A model generated the notes under the pieces. The model was not told the origin of the DNA. It worked only from the letters and a program-made list of their open reading frames with translations, and searched no databases. Position numbers and translations under genes: made by a program. A stretch of 64,000 nucleotides of DNA, from assembly GCA_002839675.1 (NCBI GenBank), contig PGYM01000002.1:538111-602110 (forward strand), written 5' to 3'. Position 1 is the stretch's first letter; every line of letters starts with the position of its first letter. Positions 36,211-44,283 of the stretch are shown here, in pieces. This DNA comes from Methanomicrobiales archaeon HGW-Methanomicrobiales-1. Its GTDB lineage: Archaea > Halobacteriota > Methanomicrobia > Methanomicrobiales > Methanospirillaceae.

Positions 36211-36267
36211 TGTACATTTGATAAACAACTGTACAATTGATAGTCAAATGTCCAATTGACAAAAATT
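36211..36267. repeat. Three tandem 19-bp iterons
   Basis: Copies start at 36211, 36230 and 36249, exactly 19 bases apart. Their first 12 bases read TGTACATTTGAT, TGTACAATTGAT and TGTCCAATTGAC; the last seven bases are less conserved. The unit has a CAATTG palindromic core. The regular spacing, close to two helical turns, fits a row of binding sites for a regulator or initiator protein. No fourth copy flanks them. Confidence 0.8.
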
Positions 36268-36300
36268 GCGTTGCTCACGCCGGACGAGTTTTGGGAATGG

Positions 36301-36396
36301 GTGGGGGTACCCCCTCCAAGACATGAGAGGGGGGTGGCTCATTTTTCATGTGAGGGGCAGGGATCCCCATGCACCCCCCCTTTGTATGCTGAGGGG
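36301..36396. repeat. Short relative of the 10-kb G/C-tract repeats
   Basis: A perfect GGGGGTACCCCC palindrome lies at 36303-36314, followed by G-runs and C-runs. The string CACCCCCCCTTTG at 36372-36384 also occurs at 10110-10122 in the large array. This suggests a dispersed repeat family. Confidence 0.65.
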
Positions 36397-36446
36397 AAAT
36401 CAGAACAACAAAAAAAAGTTTATTATTGTAACCAGACGCGGCCGGC

Positions 36447-37091
36447 TCACACTTTCTTGAAGCAGAGGTACCAGTCTTTGCACTCGTACCCTTCGGTTGG
36501 CCGCTTCTCCATCTCGGCAGCGGTCTTTGGGGCCGGGACAACTACCTTGTCACCCGGCTGCCAGTTTGCCGGTGTTGCCACCTTGAACTTGTCCGTGGTC
36601 TGGAGTGCCTTTACCAGCCGGAGGATCTCCGGCATGTACCTGCCGTTCTGCAGGGGATAATAGATCATCGCCCGCATGATTCCCTTGTCATCGATGAAAA
36701 AGACCGTCCGGACGGTAGCGGTTGAACTCTGTCCCTTGTGGATCATCCCGTACATCAGTGAGACTTTCATGGTAAGGTCGGCGATGATTGGGAACGGGAT
36801 CTGGACGTCCATCTTCTCCTTCACGGCATGCACCCACGCAAGGTGGGCAGAGACGCTGTCAACCGAGAGACCGACAAGCTGCACATTGAGCGCTTTGAGG
36901 TCTTCGTGGATTTCAGTGAACGCAAGGAATTCCGTTGTACAAACAGGTGTGAAATCTGCCGGGTGGGAGAAGAGAATAACCCACTTGCCCTTAAGACTTG
37001 ACAGCTTAAGCGGACCATGTGTGGTCTCGGCCTCGAAATCCGGGGCCGGTTCCCCGATGCTGGGGAATGTTATGCAATCTTCAGTATCCAT
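36447..37091 (-). CDS. Peroxiredoxin, Prx6-type thiol peroxidase
   Basis: The 214-residue protein reduces peroxides. The peroxidatic cysteine is in HPADFTPVCTTEF (Cys51), and a C-terminal CKDWYLCFKKV segment provides the two extra cysteines found in archaeal Prx6-type enzymes such as those of Aeropyrum. Length is normal for that group. It is the last gene of an operon with the AhpD-like and desulforedoxin-like genes. Confidence 0.92.
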   Translation of the reverse strand: MDTEDCITFPSIGEPAPDFEAETTHGPLKLSSLKGKWVILFSHPADFTPVCTTEFLAFTEIHEDLKALNVQLVGLSVDSVSAHLAWVHAVKEKMDVQIPFPIIADLTMKVSLMYGMIHKGQSSTATVRTVFFIDDKGIMRAMIYYPLQNGRYMPEILRLVKALQTTDKFKVATPANWQPGDKVVVPAPKTAAEMEKRPTEGYECKDWYLCFKKV

Positions 37092-37106
37092 GATACCACC
37101 CTCCCG

Positions 37107-37511
37107 TTACTTCATCACTTCATCGAGCTGTGCTCTTCCATATACGTAGGCCGGCATGCCCGAGAGGAGGAACGTAACTCGCAGTGCCTCTTCAACTTCT
37201 GCCTTGGTCACACCGAGATTTTTTGCACCGGCCAGCTGGGCCCGCACGGCATGCTGGTCACGGAGTGCCGCAGCAATTGCGATTGCGATGAGCTTCTTGG
37301 TCTTCTTTGAGAGTTTGCCATCGTCCCAGATGTGGTTCTCGAATTTCATGACGAGATTGAACATCTCGGGCTCTTTGGTGGTCAGCTCTTTGAAGAACTT
37401 CGGTACTTTTCCGATCTTCTTCTCAAGGCTCTTGAGTTCCGCTTCCGTTCCTTTCTTTGCTACCGGTTTTTTTACGGGAGCCTTTTTTGCTACTGTTTTT
37501 TTAACAACCAT
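37107..37511 (-). CDS. Carboxymuconolactone decarboxylase-family protein lacking cysteines, with Lys/Ala-rich tail
   Basis: The 134-residue protein begins with about 20 residues built from Lys, Ala, Val and Pro (VVKKTVAKKAPVKKPVAKKG), like a histone H1 tail, followed by the AhpD/CMD helical fold: KVPKFFKELTTKEPEMF near 34, KTKKLIAIAIAAALRDQHAV near 69 and the ALRVTFLLSGMPAYVYGRAQL ending. AhpD enzymes act through a CXXC in the place where this one has RDQHAVRA, and the whole protein has no cysteine, so disulfide reductase activity is not expected. It sits 2 bases after the desulforedoxin-like gene and 15 before the peroxiredoxin. Confidence 0.8.
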   Translation of the reverse strand: MVVKKTVAKKAPVKKPVAKKGTEAELKSLEKKIGKVPKFFKELTTKEPEMFNLVMKFENHIWDDGKLSKKTKKLIAIAIAAALRDQHAVRAQLAGAKNLGVTKAEVEEALRVTFLLSGMPAYVYGRAQLDEVMK

Positions 37512-37513
37512 AA

Positions 37514-37642
37514 TTACTCACTCTCCAATTGCATGGGTTCGCCGCAGCAGATTAGTTCTCCGCCGCCGGACTCTTTCACCACAACAACATTGCCGCAGAT
37601 CTCGCACCTGAAGACCTGCCCTTCTTTTGAGACGTTTACCAT
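37514..37642 (-). CDS. Desulforedoxin-like small iron protein
   Basis: This 42-residue protein has VFRCEICGN (residues 10-18) and GELICCGEPM (about 28-37), the CX2C and CC pair that holds iron in desulforedoxin and in the N-terminal domain of desulfoferrodoxin. The start is fixed by a strong AAGGAGGATC ribosome site five bases upstream. It is the first gene of the AhpD-like/peroxiredoxin operon and probably donates electrons in oxygen defence. No catalytic superoxide reductase domain follows. Confidence 0.85.
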   Translation of the reverse strand: MVNVSKEGQVFRCEICGNVVVVKESGGGELICCGEPMQLESE

Positions 37643-37763
37643 ACAGAGATCCTCCTTAACGCCCGATAAACCTGGGAGCAGGAATCCCGCGTACCGGTTT
37701 TTGGTTACAGGAACCCCCAGAAGTCATATCGCTGTACGTGTGCCCGAAAAGAAAAATATAAAA

Positions 37764-38015
37764 TTATATATTACTTTTACCGCGTTTTGGCGGGTTCTTC
37801 ACATCATCTGCGGATTTGATGTCCGGGCGGATGTGCGTCATCGGGAAACACTGGTACTCTTCACAGGCACAGGCTGGACATTTCCTTAAGTCCTGTTCGC
37901 TCTTGTCAAGGGTGAGTTCCTTTCCACAGTCTATGCAAACATATTTTCCGGGCCCGACTTTTTGTCCTGCGTTATACTTCTTATTTTCAGTCAAACGATT
38001 CACCAAAACTTTCAT
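37764..38015 (-). CDS. Zinc-ribbon protein
   Basis: The 83-residue product has YVCIDCGKEL (near residue 25) and RKCPACACEEYQCF (near 44), two CX2C knuckles that make a zinc or rubredoxin-like iron site. The N-terminal KYNAGQKVGPGKY and C-terminal basic tail resemble DUF1451-type zinc ribbons. A role is unknown; its position next to rubredoxin-like genes suggests redox or stress function but does not prove it. Confidence 0.65.
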   Translation of the reverse strand: MKVLVNRLTENKKYNAGQKVGPGKYVCIDCGKELTLDKSEQDLRKCPACACEEYQCFPMTHIRPDIKSADDVKNPPKRGKSNI

Positions 38016-38136
38016 TCACGTCAAAGATATATATGGGTTGTGTTCGTACTGCTGATTTGCCCGATACTGGGTCGGATTATCAGAAGTGCAGGACCGTATG
38101 CAAAGGTATATTGTGGTTTTTCACATCTACTGATAT

Positions 38137-38730
38137 ATGGGAAAAAAGATCATCGCCCTTCTGGGAAGTCCCCTTTCTGACGGTAACACGGCAAAACTGC
38201 TTGACCGTGCAATCAAAGGTGCAGAGGATGCCGGATGTACCGTTGAGAAAATTGAAGTCGGCAGCCTTGATTATCAGGCCTGCACGGAGATGATGTTCTG
38301 CAAAGACCATGAAACCTGTATCATGGATGACGACATGCAGCAGATATACCCGAAATTTAAGGAGATGGACAGTCTCATCATCGCCACACCGATCATGACG
38401 ATGGGAATTCCCGGGAAACTCAAATCGATGATGGACCGGTTCCAGGTCTTTTACATGGCCAAATATATGCGGAAAAAGTCATTTATCGCAAAGGAACGGA
38501 GAGCGGAACGCAGAGGGTTGTTCATCTGCATATCCGGTATGAATGTCCCCGAGGTTTTTGTGGGAGCAAAACTGACCATCAGGGGTTTTTTCGATACTAT
38601 CGACTGCCAGTATACCGATGAACTGCTAATCAGCGATATGGATACGATCCGCGATGTGACCGCACACCCGGATCTTCTCGAGGCCGCCTACCAGAAGGGG
38701 TATGCACTGGGAAAATCGCTCGCGGCGTAA
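38137..38730 (+). CDS. Flavodoxin-fold FMN protein with altered cysteine motif
   Basis: The 197-residue protein has the FMN loop LLGSPLSDGNTAKLLD (residues 8-23) and ATPIMTMGIPGKLKSMMDR near 84, as in the iron-sulfur flavoproteins at 34783 and 35394. Where those have CRGCNAC...C it reads ACTEMMFCKDHETC, so the second cysteine is replaced and only three remain. A [4Fe-4S] cluster is therefore uncertain. It diverges from the zinc-ribbon gene. Confidence 0.8.
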   Translation: MGKKIIALLGSPLSDGNTAKLLDRAIKGAEDAGCTVEKIEVGSLDYQACTEMMFCKDHETCIMDDDMQQIYPKFKEMDSLIIATPIMTMGIPGKLKSMMDRFQVFYMAKYMRKKSFIAKERRAERRGLFICISGMNVPEVFVGAKLTIRGFFDTIDCQYTDELLISDMDTIRDVTAHPDLLEAAYQKGYALGKSLAA

Positions 38731-38808
38731 TCTTTTCCACGAGGGGGCTTTTTTTATATCACAAAATTCCGTTGTTGCAGGAACGCTCCGGATAGATTTT
38801 CCCGTCCG

Positions 38809-39579
38809 CTAGAGCAGTCCCCGTTCCTTCATGCTCAGGTAACCGGTTTTTGTCACAATGATATGATCGATTAACTGGATGCCCAGTAACAACCCTGCCT
38901 CCCGGAGCTGCGTGGTGATCGCAATATCCTGCGGGCTGGGTTCGAGCGAACCCGACGGGTGGTTGTGGACGCAGATGACGGATGCTGCCCGGTCGGTAAT
39001 TGCATCGGCAAAGACTTCCCTGGGATGGACCAGACTGTGATTGAGCAATCCGACAGTGATGACCCTGCTGTCAAGTACCTCGCCTGCCCCATTGAGGGTG
39101 ATACAGATAAAATGCTCCTGCCGTTTGTCCCGCATGTCTGCTATAAGGGAGAGTGTAAGGACGTCTTGCGGTTTTGTTACCTTGATACTGCCCCCTGCAG
39201 GTGCACAATAACGCCTTCCCAGTTCGAAGCATGCCGTGATCTGGGCTGCCTTTGACGGGCCGATTCCCATAACTGAGAGAAGGTCCTCATACTGAATCGT
39301 GCCTTTTTTATCCTTCAGGAGCCCGCAGATCTCCTTTGAGATTACCCGGACATCGTTGCCCCGTGTGCCCCTGCCAAGGATCGACTCGATCAGTTCCTGT
39401 TCAGTGAGTGAAGTAACTCCTTTCTGGGCAATTTTTTCGCGTGGCCTGTCCTGTTCAGGAACATCTTTCATCTTCTTCATGGAAAACCCGGCATGCAGGA
39501 TGCGGCAGGGGCCGGGATCCTGTGGTATGTCAGGAGTACTTTTTGGCACTGCAAAAACCTTTCTTTTTGTGATTGGCAT
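38809..39579 (-). CDS. radC: RadC-type JAB-domain protein
   Basis: The 256-residue protein has an N-terminal helix-hairpin-helix region (SVMGIGPSKAAQITACFELG near 122) and a C-terminal JAB metalloprotease-like domain with VHNHPSGSLEPSPQD (near 206), the RadC hallmark. RadC was named as a DNA-repair gene but its activity is unproven. The ATG at 39579 has GAGGGGC upstream; a start at 39480 (MKKMKDVP) gives the usual shorter length. The open frame beyond 39640 overlaps rubrerythrin and is not used. Confidence 0.82.
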   Translation of the reverse strand: MPITKRKVFAVPKSTPDIPQDPGPCRILHAGFSMKKMKDVPEQDRPREKIAQKGVTSLTEQELIESILGRGTRGNDVRVISKEICGLLKDKKGTIQYEDLLSVMGIGPSKAAQITACFELGRRYCAPAGGSIKVTKPQDVLTLSLIADMRDKRQEHFICITLNGAGEVLDSRVITVGLLNHSLVHPREVFADAITDRAASVICVHNHPSGSLEPSPQDIAITTQLREAGLLLGIQLIDHIIVTKTGYLSMKERGLL

Positions 39580-39639
39580 ATCTTTGCCCCTCTGCCAATG
39601 AAGAATCTTTAAGTCAGCATCTCTCCATATCCTATCCTT

Positions 39640-40143
39640 ATGGCAACCATAGAGAATGCAAAAGAGGCATTTGCCGGTGAATCCCAGGCAAACCGGAAAT
39701 ACCAGGCTTTTTCTGAAAAAGCTGCCGAAGAGGGCTTCAAAAACATTGCAACCCTGTATAAAGCGGCATCCGAAGCAGAAGCAATTCATGCAAAAAAACT
39801 CTTAAAAGTGCTTGCTGCAATCGAGCCGACTGCAAAGAACCTTGAAGCGAGCATTGCCGGCGAGACCCATGAGTTCACCCATATGTACCCTGAGTTTGTC
39901 AAGGTGGCAGAGGCGGAAGGGAGAACTGATGCATTGCTTGCATTTACTCATGCGATGAAGGCCGAACAGGTGCATGCAACCCTGTACAAGAAGGCGCTCG
40001 ATGCGGTAAAGGCGGGAAATGATCTTGGACGGGAAAAAATTTTCCTCTGCCCGGTCTGCGGGAACATTGAGATTGGCATTGTTCCGGACAAATGCCCGAT
40101 CTGCGGTGTTTTTAAGAAACAGTTCCGGGAAATCACTCTGTAA
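39640..40143 (+). CDS. Rubrerythrin
   Basis: Rubrerythrin reduces hydrogen peroxide with a di-iron site. The 167-residue protein has the four-helix part with EAFAGESQANRKYQAF (residues 9-24) and two further ExxH motifs (EAEAIHAKKL near 47, AEQVHATLYKKA near 108), and a rubredoxin domain with CPVCGNIEIG and CPICGVFKK (about 133-158). It starts in a CTTATGG context about 29 bases after an AT-rich TATA-like box, suggesting a leaderless mRNA. The 3' end overlaps the convergent LamG gene by 11 bases. Confidence 0.93.
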   Translation: MATIENAKEAFAGESQANRKYQAFSEKAAEEGFKNIATLYKAASEAEAIHAKKLLKVLAAIEPTAKNLEASIAGETHEFTHMYPEFVKVAEAEGRTDALLAFTHAMKAEQVHATLYKKALDAVKAGNDLGREKIFLCPVCGNIEIGIVPDKCPICGVFKKQFREITL

Positions 40144-41464
40144 CTATTTTTTCATCGTTTTCTTTTTCATTATCTCTTTCTTTTTGGGCCTCTTTTCTGC
40201 GCCGGTGAAGCCACACCACGACAAGGACCAGGGCGATCAGGGTAGCCCATGATGCGGAGTAGATGATGATTATCGGGTTGACAAACATGTTCTGCGGAAT
40301 AAATGGCGGGAGCGGTGCCTGTTGCAGGGTTTTTTCAAACCTTACTGCCACCGATGCCGGGAACCGTTCTTTACCGTCAAAATAGCGGATGGTTACGGTG
40401 GCATTTCCAGATGGGATTACGCCTTCTGCCGGTGCGTTATTGGTATTGGGGAACGCGATGGTGCGGGTAATCCTTCCATGTTCATCGCGAATTTCGATAT
40501 ACCATGCATCAGGGTAAGCGTTGGAAAAGAGATCCTGGGCACTCACGGTAAGTTTTGAACCTGCGGGCACGGTCACTTTCCAGGTTCCGTTCCCGGTTTT
40601 ATCCGGAAATGACATTATTCTGGTGACAGATTCGCTTCCCTGCAACTGTACGGTACCTGAAACGGGGTAACAGGCTGTTGGTTCTTCCGGCTTCCCGATA
40701 ATCAGGGGAGTAACCGGCTCCTGTGTGCAGCGGAACCGGTCATCCATAACCTGACCATAGGTTAATGCCCTCGGGTAAATCCTTACCTCATCAAGCCCGC
40801 CCCGGAAATAATCCGGGCATGCCGTGTCCGGAGCATCCCCGGTACCTGCATCTGCGCCCAGTACGACATAATTAGGATACTGGTATTGGATCGCACCTGA
40901 TGCATTTTTCTGGTTTCTCAGCACGCCATCGAAGTATAATTTTGAGCTCTGGCCATCATAGGTTCCGGTGACGTGGTGCCACTGGTTTAAGGAAATGCCC
41001 TCGTGCTGGACAGGCACATCCAGATTCCCATAGCCTTCAAGGTTAATTGTCCACCAGAGGTCTCCCCCGTCTCCGATACCAAGGCGGTAACCCCCTTCAT
41101 TATAGGACGAGATCAATGTCTGCGGGCGAAAAGAATCGGTATAAAACCAAGTAGAAACGGTGATTGCCTCTTCCGGGTGGTTGCGGGGATTATACGGGAT
41201 TATCGCATAGCTGTTAATCCCGTTAAACAGGAGTGCACCGCCGCACCCGCTATTCTCGATTCGTGATGTGCTGTACATCTTCCCGCCATTCCCGTGCCCT
41301 GAACCATCGAGAATATAGGTGCCGCTTCCCTCATTGAAGCTGAGGTACAATGAAGGATCTGTTATCGTGTCCTGCTGTCCTGAGGCCACTCCTCCCAGCA
41401 GCAGGAGCAACAGGCAGACCAGTACGGGTACTCGCAGTCCTATTCTGCTACAGGTGGTTCTCAT
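40133..41464 (-). CDS. LamG-domain surface protein with C-terminal membrane anchor
   Basis: The 443-residue product has a signal peptide (hydrophobic 10-27, ending ASG), a LamG/concanavalin-like domain at about 35-240 (LYLSFNEGSGTYILDGSGHGN, ITVSTWFYTDS, WHHVTGTYDGQSSKLYFDG, GLDEVRIYPRALT), a beta-rich second part, and a C-terminal helix near 388-415 followed by a highly charged tail. It is probably exposed outside the cell and may bind a carbohydrate; the ligand is unknown. Confidence 0.82.
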   Translation of the reverse strand: MRTTCSRIGLRVPVLVCLLLLLLGGVASGQQDTITDPSLYLSFNEGSGTYILDGSGHGNGGKMYSTSRIENSGCGGALLFNGINSYAIIPYNPRNHPEEAITVSTWFYTDSFRPQTLISSYNEGGYRLGIGDGGDLWWTINLEGYGNLDVPVQHEGISLNQWHHVTGTYDGQSSKLYFDGVLRNQKNASGAIQYQYPNYVVLGADAGTGDAPDTACPDYFRGGLDEVRIYPRALTYGQVMDDRFRCTQEPVTPLIIGKPEEPTACYPVSGTVQLQGSESVTRIMSFPDKTGNGTWKVTVPAGSKLTVSAQDLFSNAYPDAWYIEIRDEHGRITRTIAFPNTNNAPAEGVIPSGNATVTIRYFDGKERFPASVAVRFEKTLQQAPLPPFIPQNMFVNPIIIIYSASWATLIALVLVVVWLHRRRKEAQKERDNEKENDEKIVTE

Positions 41465-41579
41465 GGTAGCTGATCAATGCTCTATGGGGGCTCATTAAAA
41501 AAGAATATTGCTATTGGCAGCAAAGGCCGGCTTACCTCTGTCCAAATATTTATATGACGCCAGCGCATTTCTGGAACTG

Positions 41580-42737
41580 ATGACAAAAGTCACCGTCTAC
41601 TCCACCCAGAACTGTCCCTACTGCCGGATGGCCAAGGCCTTTCTTGATAAACACGGTGTCCCGTATGAGAGCATAGATGTTGGCGCGGATAACGAAGCCG
41701 CAAAAAAGATGATCGATCTCTCCGGCCAGCGCGGAGTGCCGGTGATAATCGTCGATGATGAGGTGATTGTCGGTTTTGACTCCGAGCGCCTCAATGAACT
41801 TTTCGGGGAACCTCCGACCGGTGGAAGTTATGATGTCGTGATTGTCGGCGCCGGCCCGGCTGGGCTCACGGCCGGGGTCTATTGCTCCAGAAAAATGTTA
41901 AACACGATCATCATCAGCGAAAATATAGGCGGGCAGGCGCTGGAATCGTGGGCGATCGAGAACTATATGGGATACCGGATGATCTCCGGGGAAGAGCTGA
42001 TGAAAAAGTTTGAAGAGCAGGTCAGGACGCTCAATATCCGGCTCGAACTCGATAAAGTGACTTCGGTCTCAAAGGACGACGGTCTTTTTACTGTCAGTAC
42101 CCTCTCGGGAAACACGGTGAAGGCAAAAGCGGTAATTCTCACGCAGGGAAACCGGCCGAAAAAACTGGGAGTAGCAAATGAGGAACAGTATCTCGGGCGC
42201 GGACTCTCGATCTGCTCTACTTGCGACGGTCCGCTTTACAAAGGAAAGCGGGTTGCCATTGTAGGCGGGGGGAACTCCGCGCTCCAGACTGCTGTTGAGA
42301 TGAGCGATATCGCCGAGTCAGTCAGCCTTATTGTACGCAGCACGATACGGGCAGATCCCATCTATGTCGAAAAGCTCAAAACGCGAAAGAATATCACGGT
42401 GCATACGGGTACGCATGTCTCTGATCTGAACGGGGATAAATTCCTCTCGGGCATCACGATCAAAGATGAGCAGGGTAAGGAACAGAAAATAACCCTAGAC
42501 GGTGTTTTTATTGAGATCGGCTGGCTCCCCAACACCGATATGGTAGAGAACCTGGTCGCTCTCAACGATAAGAAGGAGATAATTGTTGATATCAACACCC
42601 ATACCAGTGTCCCGGGTATTTATGCTGCAGGAGATGTGACATCGGTGAAGAGCAAACAGATCGTCATCGCATGTGGAGATGGGGCAAAGGCAGCGCTTGA
42701 GGCGTTTGAGTACCTGATGACGGGGTATAAGGAATAG
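41580..42737 (+). CDS. Glutaredoxin-thioredoxin reductase fusion
   Basis: The 385-residue protein joins a glutaredoxin-like domain (residues 1-75, TVYSTQNCPYCRMAKAF with CPYC) to a flavin-dependent thioredoxin reductase (from about 85). The latter has VVIVGAGPAGLTAGVYC for FAD, the redox pair in CSTCDGPLYKG near 217, VAIVGGGNSALQTA near 230 for the pyridine nucleotide and GIYAAGDVTS near 350. I start at the ATG at 41580 because the 24 upstream residues do not resemble the fold. The single chain could reduce its own glutaredoxin domain. Confidence 0.9.
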   Translation: MTKVTVYSTQNCPYCRMAKAFLDKHGVPYESIDVGADNEAAKKMIDLSGQRGVPVIIVDDEVIVGFDSERLNELFGEPPTGGSYDVVIVGAGPAGLTAGVYCSRKMLNTIIISENIGGQALESWAIENYMGYRMISGEELMKKFEEQVRTLNIRLELDKVTSVSKDDGLFTVSTLSGNTVKAKAVILTQGNRPKKLGVANEEQYLGRGLSICSTCDGPLYKGKRVAIVGGGNSALQTAVEMSDIAESVSLIVRSTIRADPIYVEKLKTRKNITVHTGTHVSDLNGDKFLSGITIKDEQGKEQKITLDGVFIEIGWLPNTDMVENLVALNDKKEIIVDINTHTSVPGIYAAGDVTSVKSKQIVIACGDGAKAALEAFEYLMTGYKE

Positions 42738-42816
42738 GAAATACCCTGACGGTGTGAATCCCCAATACTCTTACCGGTTTAAAGAGGGTGCAAAAAAGAA
42801 TTAATGATGGGGGAAC

Positions 42817-44283
42817 TCAGCTTTTCGTTCCTCTCTCTTTTATCCGGTCCTTCTCTCTATATCCTTCGAGCAGCACCGTAGCAATATTTTTTACCGGTTT
42901 ATCGGTATGGCCGGCTATATGGAACTCGCAGAACGGGCAGGAAGTAATGACGACTTCAGCCCCGGTCTTTTTGATCTCTTCGCCCCGACGGCTGCCGAGT
43001 GCAGCCGCTTCCTCCGGGTTCCCGGAGCGGACGCCTCCTCCTGAACCACAGCAGATGGATGGCATCTCCACAAGGTCCACAACCTGCCGGATCAGTTCCC
43101 GCGGCTGGTCGTGGATACCCTGCCCCCGCATCAGGTGGCAGGGATCATGGTAGGTGGCTTTGATCGGGAGACGGGCCGGAGGTTCAATTCCATACTGCGT
43201 GAGCAGCTCGTTGATGTCGATGACCTTGAAAGGGGTCTTGTAATCGTTTTTTAACGTGGTGCCGCAACCGGCGCACATGGTCAGGACCGTATCGATGCCC
43301 CGCGACCGGAATACTTCGATATTCCGCCGCTGGAGTTCTTCGACTTGGGCGAGCTGCCCGGTCCGGATAAGCGGCGAGCCGCAACATACCTGATCTTTGG
43401 GGATGATGACCCTGATACCATTGCGCCGGAGCACTTCCATGGCATCGAGTGCGGACTGCACCTGCCGGAGGTTATACATGCACCCGATAAAGAATCCGAC
43501 CGTTGCCTTAACCAGGCCGTACGGTTCGATGATTTCTCCCATCTTCTCAAGGAATGTTTCCGAAGTCCGGGGAACGCTCCTGCCGGTCTCTTTAATGAGC
43601 GCCGCGACTTCAAGGTGCCGGGGCAGCGTGAAGCCCCGCTTATTGGCCTGTGCCCGGAGTTTCTCGATCGCTTTTCCCGGAATCTCTATCTCCTTTGGGC
43701 AGACCTTCCAGCAGGCCTGGCAGGAAGTACAGGTGAACAACCCGTCCCTGACCGCGTCAGTGATCCTGTCGCCGCTGTCACGCGGATCGAGCGCAAGACG
43801 CATCTCCTGCCGCATCGCAGTGGGGCCGAGGAACTTTGTCACATCCATGGCAGGACAGACCGATACACATGCGAGGCACTCGATGCAGTCTTTTAATGGC
43901 TTCATTGCATCGATCTCGGATTTCTTCGGGAGCACCGCATGCTCGATGGGCTGCAGGAATGCGATTGCCTCCAGGGTGGGGAGGAGATCTACGACGAGAT
44001 CCTTTTTCACCGGCAGGTTGATGGGCTCAATGGTGATGCCGTCTTTTGCCTCTTCCATGCAGGCGAGTACCGGTTCACCATTGACCCGGACGGCACAGCT
44101 CCCGCACTGGCCGGAGGCGCAGGAGTAACGGAATGAGAGGGAAGGATCGAGCGTATCATGAATTGCATGGAGCACGTGCAGGACGCGGGCACCGTCATTG
44201 ACATTGACCGTGTAGCTCTCCAGGTGACCCGTCTCGTCCTTTGCCGGGTCGAACCTGCGGATCCGGACGGTCAGTTTCTTCAT
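42817..44283 (-). CDS. tfrB: Thiol:fumarate reductase subunit B
   Basis: TfrB takes electrons from coenzymes M and B, releasing the heterodisulfide, and passes them to TfrA to reduce fumarate. The 488-residue protein has a [2Fe-2S] part (SCASGQCGSCAVRVNG near 54), two [4Fe-4S] motifs (CIECLACVSVCP near 138, CTSCQACWKVCP near 189), and a C-terminal HdrB-like region with cysteine-rich CCG motifs (VCCGSPL near 300, CCGSGGGVRSG near 418). The combination with an HdrB-like end separates it from ordinary succinate dehydrogenase. It overlaps tfrA by 4 bases. Confidence 0.92.
   Translation of the reverse strand: MKKLTVRIRRFDPAKDETGHLESYTVNVNDGARVLHVLHAIHDTLDPSLSFRYSCASGQCGSCAVRVNGEPVLACMEEAKDGITIEPINLPVKKDLVVDLLPTLEAIAFLQPIEHAVLPKKSEIDAMKPLKDCIECLACVSVCPAMDVTKFLGPTAMRQEMRLALDPRDSGDRITDAVRDGLFTCTSCQACWKVCPKEIEIPGKAIEKLRAQANKRGFTLPRHLEVAALIKETGRSVPRTSETFLEKMGEIIEPYGLVKATVGFFIGCMYNLRQVQSALDAMEVLRRNGIRVIIPKDQVCCGSPLIRTGQLAQVEELQRRNIEVFRSRGIDTVLTMCAGCGTTLKNDYKTPFKVIDINELLTQYGIEPPARLPIKATYHDPCHLMRGQGIHDQPRELIRQVVDLVEMPSICCGSGGGVRSGNPEEAAALGSRRGEEIKKTGAEVVITSCPFCEFHIAGHTDKPVKNIATVLLEGYREKDRIKERGTKS

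Larger units (their letters stand above)
36009..36446. other. Intergenic region with iterons and G/C-tract palindromes
   Basis: No convincing gene is present. The first part is the upstream region of the flavoprotein operon, 36211-36267 holds three 19-bp iterons and 36301-36396 holds palindromes related to the 10-kb array. Short frames here are low-complexity or lack ribosome sites. Confidence 0.55.

Noticed and set aside
36211-36267. CRISPR array
   Set aside because: The units are 19 bases with no unique 30-40 base spacers and no cas genes are present.
36256-36660. Plus-strand frame over the iteron/palindrome region
   Set aside because: It runs antisense through the peroxiredoxin gene and its first part is low-complexity repeat.
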